DNA of 64,000 nt, taken from NCBI RefSeq assembly GCF_017464355.1, contig NZ_JAFUAG010000027.1:124001-188000 (forward strand). Direction: 5' to 3'. Position numbers and translations under genes: made by a program. How positions within the stretch are numbered: position 1 is the first letter of the stretch; every line of letters starts with the position of its first letter. The notes beneath the pieces are model-generated. The model worked only from the letters and a program-made list of their open reading frames with translations, searched no databases and had not been told where the DNA came from. Source of the DNA: Ruminococcus sp. (lineage in GTDB: Bacteria > Bacillota > Clostridia > Oscillospirales > Ruminococcaceae). Shown in pieces: positions 34,310 to 42,388 of this stretch.

Positions 34310-36723
34310 AACTGCTCACCTCCTTCAAGCTGCGCCGTGATAAGGCTGTCCAGCTTTCTTCCGAAATCGTAAAGTCCCTCATCTATCATGTCGCCGTCCA
34401 GCACATCTTTTTCCTTAGCCCCGTGAAGTGCGGCGGCCACACCTGCTATCTCCTGTATCTCAGAGGGTGTGAAGTAGGAGAATGCCAGCCTCATGGAAGG
34501 CAGTATCTCCATAAAATCCTCAGTGCCGAAGCCTGTGAGCAGGGAGTCTGTCAAGTGCAGAAAAGAGTCGTCTGCCAGCACGATATCTCCCGCAGTGCTG
34601 AAAAGCCCCCGCAGGTAGTCAGCCCCCTGCTTGCGTACCTCGGAGGAACCGCTGAGGTAGCCCCGCATGGCATTTTCCGCATCGGTGCGGCGCTCAGCTT
34701 CAATAGCATACAAAAGCCCCATTACCGCCCCGTAGACCGTGGGTTCCTTATCCTTTGCACCTGCCATGGTAAGCAGGGCATCTTCCAGGGAATCCCGCCA
34801 CATGGCCAGCACGCCTCCTGTCAGGCTGAACATTATTTTAAGTATGCTCACCACCTCGTCCGCCTTATCCGAGGGTGTGTTCGCCATGGCGGGCAGGGAG
34901 GATATCAGCTTTGCCATGCACCTGTTCATGTATTCAAGGGAAGAACTGTCCTCAAATTCGTACAGCTTGCGCAGGTCGTAAAGTCTGCCGAAGCACCTGA
35001 GCCCCTCGCCCACCGAGAAGAAGTCGCCGTCATTGGTGACAGCATCTTCAAGCAGTGCCAGCTGGTTCTTGTCAAGGGCAATGCCCATGAGGAAGCAGTT
35101 TATGGCAGTGTGGGCGCCGTCCGCACAGCGCCTGCGGTCAGCAAGTACTCTCGTGGCCGCCGTGGTGCAGGCCTCCTCAATGGTGAAGCCGTCAGTGGTG
35201 CGGTCGATGAGGGCAGCATCGACGTTGGGTGTGCGGCGGTATGTCCACAGCTCGTGTACACGGCTGCGGTCCCGTCCATGGTGTAGGTCGGGACCCTTGG
35301 CAAGCTTGCAGAAGCCTGTTTTCAGGTATTCCATGCGGTGGAAAAATCTGCTGAGCGCCAGCCCCTTTCCTCCGCCGAAAAGTGCCACGTCCGACTCCAT
35401 GGGCACACCTATCTGGTATTTCAGCCTGAAGCTCTCGCACTGCTTTTCAAAGTCAGCCACCAGGGGCGGGACATGGCTTTTGTCGCCGATACGGCCTACA
35501 CCTTCACCCGTAGCTATGCGCTGCATGATAGCCAGCGGCATGGAGGAGGACAGATTTTTCTCGCCCTTGATAAACGCTGAAGTAACACCGTCCATGACCT
35601 CGGCGAGGCCTGTCTGGCTCACGTTCCTCAGCGCCGCCAGACCTGTCATCACACTTTGGGCAGAGGTTATGTCCGCTATGGAAACGGGTATGTCCTTTTT
35701 TGAACTTTCCCTTGCTGTTCTTATCAGCAGTTCAAGGCAGGCATCGTTGTACACATTCCCGGGGTCATCGCCCTTTTCAAGACGGGTGGTTATGCCGTCG
35801 TAGAACCCGGGGCACATCATGCCCGAGGCATAGCCGTGCAGGGCATCAGCAGCCTGATAGGAGTAGGCTGTGGGGAAACACCCCTGCTGGTCCGCGGGTA
35901 TCCTGTGCAGCTTTTCAGCCTTGAACTTGCCCTCATGCAGCAGCCTTGCCAGACCCAGGCTGTGCAGTCCCCCTGTGACCACCAGCACCTTTTCGCCGCT
36001 GTCGAGGGCTTCCTTTATGCGCAGCGCCATGTGCCTTTCACGGGCGAGGGTGCCATCGGCTTCAAGCTCGGCTGGGTCTTCATCATTTCGGGTCAGCACG
36101 CAGTAGGTGTGCATATTTTCGCAGAATTCTCCCGGGGTAAGCTTAAGTCCCTCTATCTCAAAATACTTCTCCCAGAATTCCTCAAAGCTGCGCATGCCTG
36201 TTTTCTCACAGAGCCTGCTGTAGAACTTTGAGCGCACCAGACGGCTGTCATCGGTGTAGCTGTGCTTGTCCGCCGCCTTTCTCAGACCCTTGCTCTGGGC
36301 GGTATTTATCAGTATCTCGCAGTAGGGCAGGTCGATGAAGCGGGCGGGTATGCCCCGCTTTGCACCCTCTGCAATGGCATTGTACTCAGGCGAAGAAAGC
36401 AGGAAAGGATAGTAGCACTTGTAGTCCTCCCCGTCTTCGCTGACCAGCTTTTTCTTGTCCTTGTAGTAGTAATATATGGCCGCAGGAAGCTCTGTCTGCT
36501 CATCAGTCAGCACGGGTATGAGCTCGTTGGCATTTTCAGGTCCCTCGATGAGTATGACCGTGGGCGAAAATTCCTCCACCGCCCGCCGCAGCTGAAAAGC
36601 GCACACAGGGCTGTGGTGCCTTACGGGGAAAAGCAGCAGCTTTCCCAGGGGGTCATACCTCAGCAGCTGACCCGCAGCGCCTGCTATCTCAGCAATGCGG
36701 CTGTCTCTGAATAAGCCTTCCAT
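34306..36723 (-). CDS. DUF5682 (YehM-like) protein
   Basis: 805 residues. The N-terminal ~270 residues carry LFPVRHHSPVCAFQLRRA, VILIEGPENANEL and VLVVTGGLHSLGLARLL; the last is a G-x2-H motif, and the set is reminiscent of the TraB/ChaN-like hydrolase fold, though this is my inference. The rest is helical with no known motif. Its start overlaps the AAA+ gene by 40 bases, and its stop overlaps the VWA start. E. coli YehM is the recalled counterpart. Biochemical activity unknown. Confidence 0.75.
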   Translation of the reverse strand: MEGLFRDSRIAEIAGAAGQLLRYDPLGKLLLFPVRHHSPVCAFQLRRAVEEFSPTVILIEGPENANELIPVLTDEQTELPAAIYYYYKDKKKLVSEDGEDYKCYYPFLLSSPEYNAIAEGAKRGIPARFIDLPYCEILINTAQSKGLRKAADKHSYTDDSRLVRSKFYSRLCEKTGMRSFEEFWEKYFEIEGLKLTPGEFCENMHTYCVLTRNDEDPAELEADGTLARERHMALRIKEALDSGEKVLVVTGGLHSLGLARLLHEGKFKAEKLHRIPADQQGCFPTAYSYQAADALHGYASGMMCPGFYDGITTRLEKGDDPGNVYNDACLELLIRTARESSKKDIPVSIADITSAQSVMTGLAALRNVSQTGLAEVMDGVTSAFIKGEKNLSSSMPLAIMQRIATGEGVGRIGDKSHVPPLVADFEKQCESFRLKYQIGVPMESDVALFGGGKGLALSRFFHRMEYLKTGFCKLAKGPDLHHGRDRSRVHELWTYRRTPNVDAALIDRTTDGFTIEEACTTAATRVLADRRRCADGAHTAINCFLMGIALDKNQLALLEDAVTNDGDFFSVGEGLRCFGRLYDLRKLYEFEDSSSLEYMNRCMAKLISSLPAMANTPSDKADEVVSILKIMFSLTGGVLAMWRDSLEDALLTMAGAKDKEPTVYGAVMGLLYAIEAERRTDAENAMRGYLSGSSEVRKQGADYLRGLFSTAGDIVLADDSFLHLTDSLLTGFGTEDFMEILPSMRLAFSYFTPSEIQEIAGVAAALHGAKEKDVLDGDMIDEGLYDFGRKLDSLITAQLEGGEQF

Positions 36724-37778
36724 GCGCCACCGTTCCTTTTCGCCTTCTCGTTGACAGATGTCCTGAAATAAGCTTTCAGCTTTTCAAGGTCGTCCTTGTT
36801 CTCCTTGCATACCGCCCCCAATAAGTTCTGGGTCAGCACCCGCAGATCGGCTCTGCCGTCACCGTAGTACCAGCTGTGGCTGATAGTCTGGTAGAATACC
36901 GATACAGCTTCTGCCGTACTCATGACCGCCGCAGGCTTTTCGACTATAGTACCCTCAGCGGTCTTGCCCTCACGAAGCTCATGGTAGGTAACAGCCAGCA
37001 GCTCGGCCACATCAGTATCAACAGGACAATCGATATGCCCCGCCTTTGCCATGTTCTCGGCCTCACGGATTATTATCTCCTTTTCAAGACGGACATCTGC
37101 GATAGGCTCAACGGTCTCAAAATTAAAACGTCGTTTCAGCGCCCCCGACATTTCGTTTACGCCCTTGTCACGGGTGTTGGCGGTGCCTATGATATTGAAG
37201 CCCGGCTTTGCCAGCACAAGCCCCTCATCGCCCAGCTCGGGGATATTCAGTATCTGGTCACTCATAACAGAGATGAGGCTGTCCTGTATCTCGGCGGGGG
37301 TACGGGTGATCTCTTCAAATCGTGCGAAGACACCTTTCTCCATACCTATCAGCAGGGGAGAGGGCACCAGCGCTTCACGGCAGGGTCCTTTTGAAAGCAG
37401 CAGCGCATAGTTCCAGCTGTACTTTATCATATCCTCGGTTGTGCCTGCGGTACCCTGGACAGTATTGGTGCTTACCCCGCAGCAGGCCGCTGACAGCAGC
37501 TCGGAAAGCATGGTCTTGGCAGTGCCGGGTTCGCCCACCAGCATAAGGCCGCGGCTGCCCGCAAGGGTGATTATGCACCTTTCCACCAGGGCGTCATTGC
37601 CGTAGAATTTTCTGGGGATATCCATATCACCCGCCTTGCCGCCCAGAATGAACGTGCGCACAGCTTTAGGCGAGAGCCGCCAGTTTTCGGGCTTTCTGCC
37701 TGTATCATTTTCTTCCAGCGCCCTGAGCTGGTCGGCATACCTGACCTCAACGGGGGGCTTGATAAAATTCTGTTCCAT
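36684..37778 (-). CDS. MoxR-family AAA+ ATPase (YehL-like), first gene of the operon
   Basis: 364 residues from the ATG at 37778, with AAGGAGG 5 bases upstream. Walker A is VGEPGTAKTML (about 80-90). The Walker B region reads ARFEEITRTP, with Glu in place of the usual Asp. Sensor 1 is IIGTANTRDKG, and an Arg-rich ALKRRFNFE follows. MoxR ATPases form hexamers that act as chaperones with VWA partners, one of which lies two genes downstream. It is transcribed from its own promoter 100 bases upstream. Confidence 0.85.
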   Translation of the reverse strand: MEQNFIKPPVEVRYADQLRALEENDTGRKPENWRLSPKAVRTFILGGKAGDMDIPRKFYGNDALVERCIITLAGSRGLMLVGEPGTAKTMLSELLSAACCGVSTNTVQGTAGTTEDMIKYSWNYALLLSKGPCREALVPSPLLIGMEKGVFARFEEITRTPAEIQDSLISVMSDQILNIPELGDEGLVLAKPGFNIIGTANTRDKGVNEMSGALKRRFNFETVEPIADVRLEKEIIIREAENMAKAGHIDCPVDTDVAELLAVTYHELREGKTAEGTIVEKPAAVMSTAEAVSVFYQTISHSWYYGDGRADLRVLTQNLLGAVCKENKDDLEKLKAYFRTSVNEKAKRNGGAWKAYSETAALLR

Positions 37779-37874
37779 GAGAACCTCCTTATCAAATACA
37801 AAATTGCACGGCAGGCCATGCGCGTTCTTGTCCGCTGAAAAACCTGCCCACATTTTTTTCACATCTATGAAAAG

Positions 37875-37903
37875 ATTATAACATATCTGTTTATAAATAG
37901 CAA
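37875..37903 (-). promoter_or_regulatory. Promoter of the AAA/DUF5682/VWA/SWIM/DUF4132 operon
   Basis: Minus strand: TTGCTA, 17 bases, TATAAT. It lies between the alarmone-synthetase terminator and the AAA+ start, so the operon is transcribed on its own. Confidence 0.6.
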
Positions 37904-37917
37904 TACATTTTTCGAGA

Positions 37918-37955
37918 AAAAAAAGGCAGCTGTACAGAAAACAGTACAGCTGTCC
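37918..37955 (-). terminator. Intrinsic terminator of the alarmone synthetase gene
   Basis: On the minus strand CAGCTGTAC pairs with GTACAGCTG around a 7-base loop, followed by CCTTTTTTTTCTC. Confidence 0.85.
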
Positions 37956-37967
37956 GAAACACAAAAG

Positions 37968-38762
37968 TCAGTATATGGGTACATCGAAATTCTTCATCTT
38001 CTCGAAGAGTATGTCGTCCTCCGAGGGAATGTCCGCAGCCTGCTCTATCTCGCTGCGTATGCTCAGCATCTCGCGGTCGGTGGAGGATATGACCTCGGCA
38101 CAGGCACGAAGACGGTCAACTATCTCCTGCTCGTTTTCCACCGCCTGCTTGTATTTCAGCTGATGTTCCAGACTTGCCCAGAAATCCATGGCTATGGTGC
38201 GTATCTGGACTTCCACCCGCATATCACGCTTTTCTTCCGCAAAAAACACAGGCACACTGACTATCAGGTGCAGGCTGCGGTAGCCGTTGGGTTTGGGGGA
38301 AGCTATGTAGTCCTTGCGGGCGATAAGGGTGATGTCGTCCTGCTGTATGAGGGCATCAGCAATGGAATATATGTCATCTATATAAGCGCAGATGACCCGC
38401 ACGCCAGCCACGTCGCTGAGGTTCTCCTCGATGGTCTGCGGGTTCATGGGCAGGCCTTTCTTCGCCAGCTTCTCGGCTATGCTGGAGGTACGCTTCAGCC
38501 TGGTGCTTATGAACTCAATGGGGTTGCGGCGGTAGCGCACGTTGAACTCGGTGTTCAGCACATCGAACTTTGTCTTGACCTCCTTGATAGCACAGGTGTA
38601 CATCATCATAAGCTCCTTGTACTCCACCATGGTGCCCAGTATCTGCTTGGTCTGGCTATATACGAACTGCACCTCGTCATTGCTCAGTGCAGGCAGGGCG
38701 AGGTCGCTGCTGTTTATCACATCGTTGAAAAGCTCTCCGAAATTCTGTTCTCTGTCACTCAT
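37968..38762 (-). CDS. Small alarmone synthetase, RelA/SpoT homologue (RelP/RelQ type)
   Basis: 264 residues, the size of single-domain (p)ppGpp synthetases. The catalytic region shows RLKRTSSIAEKL, DVAGVRVICAYIDDIY, ARKDYIASPKPNGYRSLHLIV and VEVQIRTIAMDFWASLEH, matching the RelA_SpoT fold that transfers pyrophosphate from ATP to GDP or GTP. There is no hydrolase, TGS or ACT domain. It has its own promoter and terminator but lies between the WYL pair and the AAA+ operon, all on one strand. Confidence 0.9.
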   Translation of the reverse strand: MSDREQNFGELFNDVINSSDLALPALSNDEVQFVYSQTKQILGTMVEYKELMMMYTCAIKEVKTKFDVLNTEFNVRYRRNPIEFISTRLKRTSSIAEKLAKKGLPMNPQTIEENLSDVAGVRVICAYIDDIYSIADALIQQDDITLIARKDYIASPKPNGYRSLHLIVSVPVFFAEEKRDMRVEVQIRTIAMDFWASLEHQLKYKQAVENEQEIVDRLRACAEVISSTDREMLSIRSEIEQAADIPSEDDILFEKMKNFDVPIY

Positions 38763-38804
38763 GTTATCCTCCTTGTTCCGTCACAGGGTCGTCTTTATCC
38801 TGAT

Positions 38805-38833
38805 AGTATACCACCCTTTTGGAATGACTGCAA
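38805..38833 (-). promoter_or_regulatory. Promoter of the alarmone synthetase gene
   Basis: Minus strand: TTGCAG, 17 bases ending GGTGG, TATACT. Confidence 0.6.
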
Positions 38834-38871
38834 GGTGTTTTTATGTTGGGCTTGTGAAAACTTGCTGCCTG

Positions 38872-39840
38872 TCACTGTTCGCCCTTATTCATCATCAGCC
38901 CGAACTGCCTCATCACCCTCTCCCGTGCCTTTGCCCGCATATGGAGCGGGCCTGTTATCTCCAGAGTGGGGCCGTAGCCCAGCAGACGTATGAGCAGCTC
39001 GGTCTCGTCGTTGCGGTCGTACCACAGCCTGACTTTCACGGTGCCTTCCTCACTGCGCTCGGTGCGCTTTTCGTAGGCTGCAAATTCCATGAGAAAACGC
39101 TCGTCGGCGCCCCTTTCATTTTTCACTGTTATCTCCAGAGGCTCGCTGCACCGCAGGGTGCTTTCGTCCAGTGCTGCGGGCTTAGCCTTGCTGCTGCTTT
39201 TGCTTACCTCCTCTACCCTCGCCAGATTTATGACGGAAGTGCCGTGCCTTACCGAGGTGCAGTGTACCCTGAATTTGTCGTCCTTTTTCGAGTATTCTAA
39301 TTTGCAGGGTAAAAAATCACCCTCTATCACCTTGCCGTAGCGGCTTATGAACCTTATGCAGATAAGCTCTTCAGCTTTCAGCGCTTTAAGCACCATGCGG
39401 AAATTTCTGCGGTAAACGGGGTCGGTGTAAGGGTCGCCGTCGCTGTACCTGTCGGGACACCGCATATCCTCTGCCGAGTAAAGGGGCGGTATCTCACCCA
39501 GCCTTTCCCAAAGCAATGCCAGCTCCCTGTCATCAAGAAAAAGCCATGCCCTGGGGTCGTCAAGCTGGGTGCGCAGCCAGCGCTTCTGCAAAGTGGTCAG
39601 GACTTTCGGGGGTTCTATGACGGTAACGGGGTGCAGTACCCCTGCCTTGTCGCGGGAAAGCAGACCCCAGTCGCTGCCGTCCTCCTGCGGTATAAGCTTT
39701 TTGTCCAAAAAAAGACCCGTTTCCCCGAAGCCCTCCTCGGCTATCAGCTTGCGCAGTTCGCTTTCGGTCATGGAATGCTCGCTCAGCACATGGGTGATTA
39801 TGCGGAAGTATGTCCCGTAAAGCTCACTGAATATCTTCAT
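38872..39840 (-). CDS. WYL-domain regulator, second of the pair
   Basis: 322 residues from the ATG at 39840; an ATG at 39846 is an alternative. The start lies inside the preceding gene (overlap about 17 bases), so translation is coupled. The middle contains a WYL-type module (ICIRFISRYGKVIEGDFLPCKLEYS, FRVHC, INLARVEEV), and the end has a WCX-like region (VRLWYDRNDETELLIRLLGYG). No clear DNA-binding helix-turn-helix is visible, so it may act with its partner. WYL domains sense ligands or nucleic acid and often control defence loci. Confidence 0.7.
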   Translation of the reverse strand: MKIFSELYGTYFRIITHVLSEHSMTESELRKLIAEEGFGETGLFLDKKLIPQEDGSDWGLLSRDKAGVLHPVTVIEPPKVLTTLQKRWLRTQLDDPRAWLFLDDRELALLWERLGEIPPLYSAEDMRCPDRYSDGDPYTDPVYRRNFRMVLKALKAEELICIRFISRYGKVIEGDFLPCKLEYSKKDDKFRVHCTSVRHGTSVINLARVEEVSKSSSKAKPAALDESTLRCSEPLEITVKNERGADERFLMEFAAYEKRTERSEEGTVKVRLWYDRNDETELLIRLLGYGPTLEITGPLHMRAKARERVMRQFGLMMNKGEQ

Positions 39841-41059
39841 CGTCATCGCCCCCGTACATTTCATACATTCGCTTTATGTCGCTGTAAAACCGCTTCCGCA
39901 GACTTTCGGTGCCGCCCTCCAGCCTCTTTATCCTCCCTATGAAAGTCTTGACCCACTTCATGGCTTCGGTGGGGTCGCAGATATCCAGCGTTAACGTAAA
40001 TTCGTTCTCGCCTGTCTTTTCAAGAGTCCCGCAGCGCTTCTCCCGTTTCAGCCTGTCGATGATGTACTGCTCTTTCACTTCATCTGCATAAATGACTATG
40101 ACCAGCGGCTCAACGTCTTTTGTTTCTGCAAATGAGACCCCGAAGGAGCGTGCGCAAAGCTCATCGTAGCGGGTTTTTATCTCATCGTAGTTGTCGAAGA
40201 CAGCCCCTGCCTTCGGCCTGGGCATATAGTCAAGCCTGAAAGTCATATACTTGTCACCTCCTGGGGAATATGCTGCCAGGAACCGCCTGCCTGTCTGCAC
40301 CGAGGTGATGACCTGCATGGGCAGTACATTGTGGGTCACATCGTTTTTGAAGCTGCCCACCGTCAGCAGGCGGTGCTGTGCCATGGCCTCGGTAATGATA
40401 AGCATGACCTCATCTTCAAGCACATGGACTATGTAGTTGTGCTTTATGCAAAAATGCTCGTTCTTCTGCTCGGTCAGCCTGAGTATGCTGTTGCCCGCCA
40501 CCCCGAAAACTGCGGCCTCGGAGAAGAATTTAACCATATCGTACATACCCTCGCTGTCAAGGATATTCTCTGCCAGGTCGGGGCTGAGCCTGTACAAAAC
40601 GGACTTGCCCTGCTTTCTGCTGAGGACTATTCCTTCCTCTGCATACTCTTTCAGCTTAAGTCGGAGGGTCTGTTCTTCGGGGGAAAAACCAAAGGCCTCC
40701 CCCAGCAGGGAACAGAGTTCCCCTGCGGTGTGTTCCTCGCCGTCACAAAGAATATCCAGCGTGAGAAAATGCATACGCACATCGTTCTCAGTAAAGCTGC
40801 GGGTGTAGAAAGCCTGATACAGCGGGTTTTCGGTGATGTGGGCAGAGTCCACCGAGATAGCCACCTGCTTGCCCCTGACCGAGTCATCATACACCAGATG
40901 TTCCCCCAGCCAGCTTTCCACACGGCGCTTTTCGTCATCGTAGGTGCGTGCGCTTTTCTTATTGAAATCGCCACGCACCTTGTAGCCGTAGATAAAAAAG
41001 TCACGCACATAATCACGGGTCTTGTCGAAATTCTTTATAAGCTCGGAAAAACCTGCCAT
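39824..41059 (-). CDS. WYL-domain regulator, first of the pair
   Basis: 411 residues from the ATG at 41059, after AGGAGGGTGACT. The N-terminal half includes a helix-turn-helix-like region (FLTLDILCDGEEHTAGELCSLLGEAFG, about 100-130), followed by a WYL-like domain (KHNYIVHVLEDEVMLIITEAMAQHRLLTVGSFKN; YMTFRLDYM) and a C-terminal part ending in an acidic tail. Likely a transcription factor for its own or the adjoining units. It is divergent from carA with promoters back to back. Confidence 0.65.
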   Translation of the reverse strand: MAGFSELIKNFDKTRDYVRDFFIYGYKVRGDFNKKSARTYDDEKRRVESWLGEHLVYDDSVRGKQVAISVDSAHITENPLYQAFYTRSFTENDVRMHFLTLDILCDGEEHTAGELCSLLGEAFGFSPEEQTLRLKLKEYAEEGIVLSRKQGKSVLYRLSPDLAENILDSEGMYDMVKFFSEAAVFGVAGNSILRLTEQKNEHFCIKHNYIVHVLEDEVMLIITEAMAQHRLLTVGSFKNDVTHNVLPMQVITSVQTGRRFLAAYSPGGDKYMTFRLDYMPRPKAGAVFDNYDEIKTRYDELCARSFGVSFAETKDVEPLVIVIYADEVKEQYIIDRLKREKRCGTLEKTGENEFTLTLDICDPTEAMKWVKTFIGRIKRLEGGTESLRKRFYSDIKRMYEMYGGDDDEDIQ

Positions 41060-41119
41060 AGTCACCCTCCTTTTTGCAGACATAGTCAAACTGTACTGCC
41101 ATTCGTTTTGTTAACTATA

Positions 41120-41148
41120 AATATACCATAATTTTCAGGGATTTGCAA
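41120..41148 (-). promoter_or_regulatory. Promoter of the WYL gene pair
   Basis: Minus strand: TTGCAA, 17 bases ending TATGG, TATATT. Confidence 0.6.
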
Positions 41149-41209
41149 GAAAAAAAGCGAACGTCAAAAGATCAGAGTAATTTTTTTTGAATTTTGTACG
41201 AACGTCCCC

Positions 41210-41238
41210 TTTACAAATCTGCGGGGACGTGGTATAAT
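41210..41238 (+). promoter_or_regulatory. Promoter of the carA operon inside an inverted repeat
   Basis: TTTACA, 17 bases ending CGTGG, TATAAT. Perfect arms ACGTCCCC (41202-41209) and GGGGACGT (41223-41230) enclose the -35 box and could be an operator. Confidence 0.65.
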
Positions 41239-41269
41239 ATCTTGAAGAATGTTTAAAGGAGGATTTAAA

Positions 41270-42361
41270 GTGCAGAAGGCATACCTTATTCTGGAGAACG
41301 GTACCGTGTTCGAGGGCAAAAGCTTCGGCGCTGAGGGAGAGGCTGTCGGTGAGATAGTTTTTACTACTGCTATGACAGGCTATCTTGAAACACTTACCGA
41401 TCCCAGCTATTATGGACAGATCGTTGTTCAGACATTTCCGCTGATCGGCAACTATGGTGTTATCCCCGAGGATTTTGAGTCGGGTCAGCCCCACGTTAAA
41501 GCTTATATCGTAAGACAATGGTGTCAAGAGCCCAGCAACTTCCGCTGCCAGGGTGATCTTGACATTTTTTTGCGCAAAAACGGCATTGTCGGACTTTACG
41601 GCATAGATACCAGACACCTGACCCGCATAGTCAGGGAACACGGTGTCATGAACGGCAAGATAGTTACTTCCACCGACGGCACCGTGCCCGAGGAAGTGAA
41701 GGATTACAAGATAATCGACGCAGTGAAGAATACCACCTGCGACAAGGAAGAGGTGTTCAGCCCCGAGGGCGAGGTAAAGCGCAGGGTGGTGCTTTACGAT
41801 TTCGGCGCCAAGGCAAATATCTGCCGCTGCCTTGTAAAGCGCGGCTGTGAGGTCACGGTGGTGCCTGCCTATACAAAGACCGAGCGTGTGAAGGAGCTTG
41901 CCCCTGACGGCATAATGCTTTCAAACGGCCCCGGCGACCCTGCGGAGAATACCGAGATAATCGCTGAGCTGAAAAAGCTGGGCGGACTGGGTCTGCCTAC
42001 CTTCGGCATATGCCTGGGTCATCAGCTGCTGGCGCTGGCTCACGGTGCCAAGACAGAAAAGCTCAAATACGGCCACAGAGGCGCTAATCAGCCCTGTAAG
42101 GAACTGGCTACGGGCAGGGTGTATATCACCTCCCAGAACCACGGCTATGCTGTGGTCAACGACTCTCTCCCCGAGGGGGCTGAGGTCAGCTTCGTAAACG
42201 CCAATGACGGCACCTGCGAGGGCGTATGCTATACCGATGAACCTGCTTTCTCGGTGCAGTTCCACCCCGAGGCCTGCGGCGGTCCGCTTGATACGGGATT
42301 TTTGTTCGACCGCTTCGTTCAGCTTATGGACGAGTACAAAAATTCTCCCGCAAAGAATTGA
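41270..42361 (+). CDS. carA: Carbamoyl-phosphate synthase small subunit
   Basis: 363 residues from a GTG at 41270, preceded by AAAGGAGGATTTAAA; an upstream ATG at 41249 overlaps that site. The N-terminal half is the CPSase_sm domain (YLILENGTVFEGKSFG). The C-terminal class I glutamine amidotransferase has the nucleophile Cys in FGICLGHQLLA and the His-Glu pair in VQFHPEACGG. It releases ammonia from glutamine for the large subunit. It is 27 bases ahead of the carB-dapF gene. Confidence 0.95.
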   Translation: MQKAYLILENGTVFEGKSFGAEGEAVGEIVFTTAMTGYLETLTDPSYYGQIVVQTFPLIGNYGVIPEDFESGQPHVKAYIVRQWCQEPSNFRCQGDLDIFLRKNGIVGLYGIDTRHLTRIVREHGVMNGKIVTSTDGTVPEEVKDYKIIDAVKNTTCDKEEVFSPEGEVKRRVVLYDFGAKANICRCLVKRGCEVTVVPAYTKTERVKELAPDGIMLSNGPGDPAENTEIIAELKKLGGLGLPTFGICLGHQLLALAHGAKTEKLKYGHRGANQPCKELATGRVYITSQNHGYAVVNDSLPEGAEVSFVNANDGTCEGVCYTDEPAFSVQFHPEACGGPLDTGFLFDRFVQLMDEYKNSPAKN

Positions 42362-42388
42362 GAATGGTTTAGAAAGGACAGATAAGAT

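Noticed and set aside
34099-35286. Plus-strand frame of about 395 codons opposite DUF5682/VWA
   Set aside because: Overlaps two coupled genes with intact motifs; no ribosome site.
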